Shown piece by piece: positions 56,320 through 64,000 of a stretch of 64,000 nt of DNA. The stretch is from Sipunculus nudus (Eukaryota; Annelida; Sipuncula; Golfingiida; Sipunculidae). Each line of letters begins with the position of its first letter. The first letter of the stretch is position 1. A program made the position numbers and the translations under genes. The notes below the pieces were generated by a model that was not told where the DNA came from, did no database searches, and saw only the letters and a list, made by a program, of their open reading frames with translations. The DNA is taken from NCBI GenBank assembly GCA_026874595.1, contig CM049307.1, forward strand, positions 91,267,830-91,331,829, read 5' to 3'.

Positions 56320-57779
56320 TGGACTCCAATTAAAGCTACAGACTTTTCGTGAGGTGCATGAATAACAAAAAATTAACAATAAGCTAAGTGCTTGGTAGTC
56401 CTATAAATATTCATTAGCTTCGACACACTGGCTAAGCCTTTTACACAGGAGAGCGCTCGGCCCCGGGTAGCCGAATTACAATGAGCGCTCACTCAACGAG
56501 AACATCAAAAACAAGCGAGTGATAGCACCAATGTGTATAAAAGAGCAAATTTTGTGTGGGGAAACTTTTAACGCATCAAAGTGGTGAAACCAGTCTACAG
56601 TTCGAACTGTTAAAACCCTCCAAGATCAATATGCATGCAAAGTATCGTGGAAATCAATGTAATATTTATTCTGATACTGGAGCTTTTGTATGAAATTTTT
56701 AATTAGTTGGGGTGAACTTTTGAGCTCCATAGCTCGGAAGATATGGGGAACAGGGACCCAACTCCAGGTTTCTAATGAATTTTGTCATAGGCCTTACTCA
56801 TAGTACAGTTAAAATATTCTAGGTCAAACGGTTACTATATGTGCCCTGTTAACGGACGACCAGCCGGACAACCGGACGGGTGTTCGCTTTAACCCAGATG
56901 AATTTCAGTCAGCTGAGCTAAAAATGACGTTTTAGCTACTAGTTGAGGTAAGTCTCAGGCATGCAAACTGTTAAGCCTAGAACACGTGTACTTGTGTTTC
57001 AAATGGAGGTGTATCGTGTCTGCGATCTCGGTTCTTTGTGTTGACTAGGGCGCTTCACATGTTCATGGTTTGCGGGGTTTCGTAAGCTCCGACCACAGGA
57101 TATATTTTGTAATTGAATTCATATCAGTTTGCCCTCAAGTGTATGCACACTCCCCCCCCCCTCTCACCCCACTGAATGTATTCAGGTTGGAGGGCTTCTC
57201 TTTGAACATCTTTTTTAAAAACAACCCCTAGATCGGCCAGGCAGTACGTCTTTCAAATACAAGTGAGCTCAAACTGCAATAACATCCCCAAAGCTCCTCC
57301 TAAAAAAGCGTATCATGCGTGGGGGACCTTGAAGCTCTGCAATAAACAGCTTTTCATTAAGTCTGCAGAGCACTCACCTGATTTGGGACCGACTGTACTT
57401 TGGGAAGAGTCAGTAGATATATACACTGAAGGTCAGAGATAAATACTGTAATACAGAGAGCGACAGCTGGAACAAGTATCATTAAGTTATGCCGTTACTG
57501 ATCATGTTTTCTCGTTACTGTGTTTACTTTATTGAATATATTGTCCCTACATAGACCGATAAAAGGACCAACAGGAAAAAAAAGGTTTATCAATATTTGA
57601 AAAGGAGTGCAGCTGTCAATGCTACCCCCTGTATACACTATCAAAGTAATACCAACACAAATCGATGGAGTCGGGTTACCATGCGATCATTGAACATTGA
57701 CCCTTTATTTTCGTCATTGGGTTTCTATTATTTATGTATAACTTTGACAAGTTTGGGCATGTGTCATGTCAAGGTTTTC

Positions 57780-57845
57780 TATAATAAAACCACATGCAGT
57801 TTATTGATAGGCACAGTCAAAGTCCCTTATTTCATGGCTGAAGTG
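57780..57845 (+). promoter_or_regulatory. SAMHD1-like promoter block, type 2, unit C
   Basis: Same sequence as the unit B type-2 block, in front of the exon at 57911. Confidence 0.5.
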
Positions 57846-57910
57846 TATTTGAGGTTTTGTCTTTGGTAAGGCATTACTGCTGCTTAAATCGTTAAGCATT
57901 CCTGTCAACT

Positions 57911-57970
57911 ATGGCTGATGCGACAAGTGAGATGCCCAAAGCGAAGGAAGCGAAATATAACAGCGGCAAG
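57911..57970 (+). CDS. Type-2 SAMHD1-like first exon, unit C
   Basis: The exon has 20 codons, with one change from the unit B copy (KAKEAK in place of KAKKAK), which removes one positive charge from the NLS-like run. Phase and donor are unchanged. The promoter block is at 57780-57845. Confidence 0.45.
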
Positions 57971-60900
57971 GTAGACACGTTTTTTGTTGTACTCTCAATA
58001 TCTCTAACATATCAGCATATGCGTCAATTTTCATTTTTTCTTCGGTACCTATATACATTCATGCGTGCATATATCAATCACACACGTAAGATTATGTTAT
58101 CGTATATCGGGAGCTGCACCATAAATGACAGGCGTCATTAATACAAGATCAGACTTTTTTTATAGATAATGTTCTTTAAATAAATGTCCGTTCGGTCTCA
58201 AAAACTCACGGCAAGCCGGCGGGTTGAAAAAATCGTACGGCGCCTTGCGTATTTGTGAGCTAGGCATTATTCTCCTTTTATATTCTGGTGCTTACCAGGC
58301 CCGGTGACCACCGAAACTGTTGGTCCTGAATGTGTCCTCACCAAAACCATTGAGGATTCCCCTAAAGACGCAATCATTTGTCAGGGAAGCACGACTGAAG
58401 AAAGAAAACAATTATGTTATGTGTACAACTTTAGAGTTTATCTCCTTGACATGCTTTCCTCCCGAAGTTTACTTAGAAGGTTATTTCACACGGAAAAGCT
58501 TGTCTTCGTCAGCATCACTTTCTGCGATCGGCCTTTGGCCTCCTTTAGGTAGCTAGATATCAATGAGAGAGTGCACACATCCCCGCGGATCTTGGTTAAC
58601 TCAATGATTAAATGTGTCACGAATGTCTGTTCTGAATATTAAAAGCGCAACAGATGAATATTCATTTCCGTTGATTATAATAATTCTTAAAACCACAGAG
58701 ATCAGAGGAGGGTTTAATCTGAAGGGCGTAAAACACATCGCAACGGGCAAATCAACCGGAGGGGTTTAATTAAGCGCAAGAATAAGCGATAGAACCTTGT
58801 ACGGTAATCGGTCATGGTCAGGACAATAGGCAATGGCAATAAGGTCCCTTGGACTGGCTGACCATAATTTTTTGTTTAAAGTGCTCTCTCCTTCCACGTT
58901 AAACCTTCTTTGATTACAATTCATATGGCTTGCATTTAATTAACACTTCTTTGGATTAGACCTCCTTCTATATATACTACTACATTCTGTCATTCAATGT
59001 TTGTGACAGTTCTCATTTAATGGAATTCAGATGCACCTGTAAAATGGATCCTGTAACGACACTTGGTCCCGGATCAGCTGTAGTATTCAAGAGGTCCAAT
59101 CCAAAAAGATAAAAAAAGTGTAATATTTGGTTAAATAAATAGAAAAAGACAAAAAATGGGTAAACACCTGTACACATGATAAATTCCGCCCCCTTGGGAG
59201 CACTGAGATGCAATTAGAAATAAATATGCCATATGACGGGCAACTTATTCTGTCTGTAAGTACGTGTTAAAGCCTTCGGTGGTCGATTTGGGTGTTATTA
59301 CGTAGGATCCAGCAGAGAAGCTGTCATTCTTTTTGACGTCTACAATACAATTTATGTCAGCCTGATCAAGCAAAATACTTTTTGCGATTAACTTATATCG
59401 ATATCTGACACTTCAGTAGGAAACGCTACATTTTCCTTTGTGAAATATTTGCTGATTTAGTTCTCATTTTTTAAGCAATTGAAAAATCAGTTGCGAACCA
59501 CCGGTTGTCAAACATGAAGTTCAGGTATAAGCCGGAATAATTGAGACCCGATAAGTTGTTGCGCGAAAGTTTAAAACAATCAGAGGTTCATTAATTGACA
59601 AAAAAGTGAAATAATTTCCCCTTTGAGATCTAATATAATGGGAAAATGCAATGCATATGTCAATGGTAGCAAAATATAATGTGTCATGGAAGCACCGACA
59701 GTTCATCCATTACGTGAAGTCAGGAAACAAATTAGTTTTAGATTAACTAGTGAGGTCGTTTGTTGAATCCCATTTTATCAGGTCAAATATTAAATATAGT
59801 GTTAAAATATGTGGGAAAATATTAAGCAGGTTGAATAGAGTTTAGCAACACTAATGCACCATTACTTGAGACAACATTAGGTATGACCGATCAGGCGTGA
59901 GAGTTTATGATTCGAATGTCATTCGGCAGAGTGCACTCTCACTCCAAGGAAAACAATCACACAAAATCCGCCAATCATCCGGATCCGCTGCTATATTTGA
60001 CGGAAGTTTTCCTGGTCCATATCACACCCTACCACAAAGTTTCGATGAAGTATATTAAGTTATTTTGGTACCAGACAAACAAGCAAACAAACAAAAACCA
60101 TTAAGGAAACATAAACTTTTAGATCAAGGTAAAAAAGCTTTCTAGGAAGCAAAACACCAAGTATAAAAACATTTTAAAGATGACCTATTTGAGAAAAGGG
60201 TAAATGAATTTTAAAAACGGATGGCTTGTAAAACGTATAGCTTAGTATTAAAAAGGCGATAATTTTTACATTAACCATTAGCAGGCCCCAGAGGGTCGTA
60301 TATCCCGTGAAGATTGATGATTTTCTCTTAATTCATAGATAAAACAATTGTTCAGTACATTGGTCCATAGTTACACTGTTTTGTTTCTATTTGTGTTAGA
60401 TGTTTGCTTGAGAGCTACATAACAAGTATTCAGCAACTTTTTTTCACGCTACTATTAGGTAACGAGGAGTGTAAGGTCTAACTCCTTTCAGCCAGGCACA
60501 AGGAGACCGTGGGAGATTAAGTAAACTCAGTCATGGAACAAACCCGATCATTGAATAATCCATGCTGGCTAAGTCTATTCATTTTACATTGAAAACACAA
60601 TTAATTTCACTGTTCACTGCTTTTCTGTGATTGTAAATATTAATTTAGTGTACTGAGTTACCCTAGCTTACAAAAAGAAATGTAAATAGTTGACCATTTT
60701 TAAAGGGGTCCATTAACAAACCTTTTGAAAAAGAATTTATATGATATCTGGCTTCCTCTGTTTATATATTAATGGTCTAAGGGTAAATAGGGTAAAGGTT
60801 GGAAATCGCCTTTGTAATGAATGCTTAAAGTTTCTTTTATCAACAACAAGTTTGTGAACACCGTAATGATGACGAATGTCAAAACATGTAACCTTAGATG

Positions 60901-61103
60901 GTAGATTCCTTACATGTTTATGCTGAGATAGAAATGTCACTTGTTGCAAAATACCATTGGTTTAGTTGAATTGCTGCCAGATGCCCTTGTTGGAATTGTT
61001 TTTATTATTTTAGCGAGCCCCGCAAATTATAAATAACAAAACAAACAGCCGGAGTTCGAACATATCTACGTTTTCTTGCCTATTTTTATAATATATCCGA
61101 GTA
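57971..61103 (+). other. Unit C left part, non-coding
   Basis: Very close to B 42974-46133. Differences are scattered bases and a 29-base deletion at 59272. It contains the open frame 58304-58552 (equivalent to the broken frame in B). Confidence 0.4.
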
Positions 61104-61389
61104 TATATATAAAGAAACAAAAGAAACAGAAGGACAGAGGTAACATAATATTAGGTTTATTCGTATGTTTACATGTTTTCCTGTGGCTGATTTTAGGTAT
61201 TTATTAATTTATCTTAACATAAACTAAAAAAGAGTACTATCATGAAAACTCTCATTGCAAACCTGTGTAGTCGCTATCAAAGTTACACCGACAAGAATCG
61301 ACTATTATTATGATAACAAAATGTCAGACAGGGGGTTCCATATTTTTATCGCTTGAACACGTTATGGCATGCCTGATATCGACGTTCCC

Positions 61390-61454
61390 TATGATAAACC
61401 AATATGCATTTCATGGATTGGTAGGGAAAACGTCCTTTAGTTCATGGCTGAAGA
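61390..61454 (+). promoter_or_regulatory. Exon-less SAMHD1-like promoter block (type 3), unit C
   Basis: The block reads TATGATAAACCAATATGC onward. Unit C keeps about 110 further upstream bases (about 61270-61375, with ACACCGACAAGAATCGA as in the intact gene near 6470) that are deleted in A and B, so this copy is the more ancestral one. Confidence 0.4.
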
Positions 61455-62143
61455 ATCAATGTGTTTTTGCCTGCGGCAAGTCATTAATGTCTTATTAAAG
61501 CGAGGAACATGGCATAGTATATTAGCCAAACCACGGGGGTTCCATAAAGACGGACTCATCTGTGAAGCAAGACTGTCGTCAAAGCTTCTCATTAAGTCTG
61601 CGGATCGCTCACCCTGATTGGGGACGGACTGCTAAAGCCTTCCGGCCCCTCGACTGAGATTGGAAATTATGATCTCCTGCCTTCATGTCATGTGCTCTGC
61701 CCCTAAGCCGCAGATGTTGGTTCTTTGAATATTACGGATGACGGATTTATTTATTGTATGTTAAGAATATGTGTTCATGCAGGGGCAGATTTAGGATTTT
61801 GCAAGTATGTGTGTGTGTGTGGGGGGGGGGGTATGGGACACTTTGCAGAATCATACATACATATATATGGGGGCAGGCACTTGCCATAGACATTTATCTT
61901 GTTATGGCCAGTATCACAATCAGTCTCTTGTATCCATGGAGTCGTAGTTTCAATCTAACTTTGAATAATTTGCACATTGGAGACTTTTTGGCAATGGGAA
62001 CTGATGTGCAACTTATAACAGTTTCCCGAGACTTAGTTAACAACTAGAAACTCATGAACAAATCTAGAAAAAACGTAAATGCAGACTTTGTAGTCAGGCT
62101 TTTCATATCATGTGTCATTTTGTTTTATTTTAAGAATTTACAG

Positions 62144-62266
62144 TTTGGAGCGAGAAAATTATATAAATTCAAGAGAAATGAGTGGCACGGTTCACGGGTC
62201 TGCTCTGCTTTCCCTAATAGCAGTAAATCTAGTTCGGTCTCTTCCGTTTTTTCCCTAGAAATATAA
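62144..62266 (+). other. Exon-like block with strong acceptor, unit C
   Basis: Same block as 37108 in unit A. Here it ends SSVSSVFSLEI and stops at 62264-62266. The B copy starts at about 52089. Confidence 0.3.
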
Positions 62267-63264
62267 AGCATCTTTTAAATTAAAAAAAATATTCTTTTAT
62301 TCAGTTAAACTCTGAACAGTCGTAGAAGCTAACGTCTCTGCTAACAGACGTAGAAGCTAACGTCAATAATTACATGATTAACCTTGCTTCGGGGAATTGT
62401 AATTGACTCAGCAAATAAAGACTTTCCTAGAGTAAGAAGTAAGAACTATGAATGAATGGGGACAACATAGCAATAGAATAAATTATCAGGACAATGTTTT
62501 TCTTCTATCAAACGATAAATAAATAAAAAAAAGATTTGGGTATATAACTAAACTCCTTAAAGGTACCATTTATGGATGGGCCTGAGAAGTGAGCACAAGT
62601 GCGAAACAACGTTAACATTTCGTTCATTATTTATTCTAAAACAAATGACAAGTCAATAAATAAAGACACCATTGAAAAAGGCGAATGGATATCTAACACG
62701 TAGACATCATGTTTAATCATTTATTTTCGGCAGGAATATATAAAATACCTGAAAATGTACACAATATCAAGCACAAACACATGCACACAAATATCAGGCA
62801 ATGAAAGATTAGCAATATAAATAACTCTTTGTTCTGAAGGTCCTAAAATATTGAAAATGTGTACTTACAGTTCAGTATTCAATACTACCTCATCTAACTA
62901 CGTGTTTAAGAAAAGGCTTCAACAGTTTTTAATGTCTCGAAATAAAAATAAAAAATAAAAAATAAAAGTAGATATCAGACACAGCTTTCTGTTTAATACC
63001 CAATTTTTCCTTTTGAATGATTAATCTATTGTATATAATTATTGATAGCATATACCTGTAAATGGACGAGCTCCGTTTGGTCAATTGCACAAATTATACA
63101 TCTGCTTGTAAAATGTTGTAGTCAATGTACCATGTCGAGGTCAATATACGTCTTTTCAAATCATCTGAAAAATCGTTTCTATGACAGTAATTATGTACCA
63201 GGTTATGGCAATGTACATATCTAAGTATATACTCTTTCGTAAAAAATATATTAACTTATATATG

Positions 63265-63266
63265 CT

Positions 63267-63322
<56 letters not shown>
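63265..63322. repeat. (AT)n microsatellite, unit C
   Basis: An uninterrupted AT run of about 58 bases. Confidence 0.95.
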
Positions 63323-63324
<2 letters not shown>

Positions 63325-63601
63325 ATTCCCATGGTAATTGCAAACATCTAGTTCATGGCGTAGAGGATACGTCTCAGACAGTTATGATTGCTTAAATTTT
63401 TAAATCTATATCAAATGTAGAATGATTGAATTGGGGATTTAATACATAGTCGAACCTCTAAGGATGCTGACAGATTTAGCAACATAATAGAAGACGTATA
63501 TAATATTGTCAATATTTATAAATGAAAAACTTCGACAGGTCACTGAGGTATAATAGGGATATTATATGTCACAGCACATTGTCCTGTTTAGTGCCGTTTA
63601 A

Positions 63602-63603
<2 letters not shown>

Positions 63604-63665
<62 letters not shown>

Positions 63666-63674
63666 AGAGAGAGT
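63604..63674. repeat. (GA)n microsatellite, unit C
   Basis: GA run with one AATGAG interruption near its 3' end. Confidence 0.95.
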
Positions 63675-64000
63675 TTTAGTTGTGCTTTTTATAACGGGAT
63701 GTGCTGATCAACGTAAGCGAGTGTAATTATATCACCGAGTTCTTAATCTGATATCCATTATGGTATGTGACAATGGCATACAGCTGACATGAAATGTATA
63801 CCAAAGGACCAGTGTTTGAGATCATTGATAAATCTGTAAAGGATAAGATACCGGTCTAGATCAAATATTACTTATTTATACTAGAATCAGGGAAATATAT
63901 CCTAAAATATCTATATATTATGACCAACAAAAATCTGTAAAAAGTTAAAGAATGTTTCTTATGTCTAACATTTTATAATTTTGACATGAAACTATTGTTG

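Larger units (their letters stand above)
42920..57916 (+). repeat. Array unit B (15.0 kb)
   Basis: Second copy; the distance from its start to the start of C is 14,997 bases. Order: type-2 first exon, non-coding blocks, tRNA-like SINE head (47112), GGGTTGTCAA cluster (48153), Penelope-like element (48434), minus-strand peptide-gene remnant (49654-50530), exon-less promoter (51333), exon-like block (52080), type-1 first exon (54716), minus-strand TATA region (56300), and the next promoter (57780). Confidence 0.85.
57917..64000 (+). repeat. Array unit C (partial, runs off the window)
   Basis: Third copy. 57917-61100 follows B very closely. At about 61104 it jumps from the equivalent of B 46133 to B 51131, losing about 5 kb that includes the SINE head, GGGTTGTCAA cluster, Penelope-like element and peptide-gene remnant. 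After the jump it is clearly more diverged from A and B than they are from each other, and a further 220 bases are missing near 62708. Confidence 0.85.

Noticed and set aside
58320-58556. + strand frame starting with SSPKPLRIPLKTQ, open in B and C
   Set aside because: The A copy has a stop near its start, and it overlaps the other rejected frame; there is no domain.

Overview
The window looks like AT-rich nuclear DNA from an invertebrate animal, most likely a mollusc (inference). Reasons: spliced genes with GT-AG introns, long (AT)n, (TC)n and (GA)n microsatellites, tRNA-derived SINEs, an L1/Tx1-type LINE, Penelope-like elements with a GIY-YIG domain, and a SAMHD1-like gene with 13 small exons. 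There are no prokaryotic-style operons, rRNA genes or CRISPR arrays.

Layout. 1-2.5 kb holds the last two exons (transmembrane helix plus cytoplasmic tail) and polyA signal of a membrane protein on the + strand. 2.9-3.3 kb is a short TTAA-flanked inverted-repeat element. 4.1-6.6 kb is the 5' flank of the main gene, with a SINE. 6.66-19.76 kb is a complete 483-residue SAMHD1-like HD-domain protein gene (+ strand). It has no SAM domain, and the positions equivalent to human H210 and H233 in the catalytic pocket read Gln and Tyr. 19.8-22.7 kb is non-coding, with a block dense in TCGTA/TACGA. 22.7-25.3 kb is a broken LINE.

25.3-64 kb is a head-to-tail array of a roughly 15 kb unit: A 25.29-42.92, B 42.92-57.92, C from 57.92 to the window end. 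A and B are nearly identical over long stretches. C has lost about 5 kb. Each unit carries diverged copies of the SAMHD1-like promoter, and most carry intact-looking first exons. These are 20-codon exons, basic and NLS-like, that end in phase 0 at the same AAG|GT(A/G)GAC donor as the real gene. I see no SAMHD1 body exons in the array. It therefore looks like a series of orphan or alternative first exons and promoters, either feeding a body beyond 64 kb or left over from collapsed tandem paralogs.

The units also carry a Penelope-like element (in A as a palindrome with arms of about 615 bp), tRNA-like SINE heads, a cluster of GGGTTGTCAA repeats, a broken two-exon secreted-peptide-like gene on the minus strand, and a minus-strand TATA promoter with a short intron. 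The main biological theme is duplication of a SAMHD1-like (dNTPase, antiviral-type) locus in which promoters and N-termini multiplied while the catalytic body did not.
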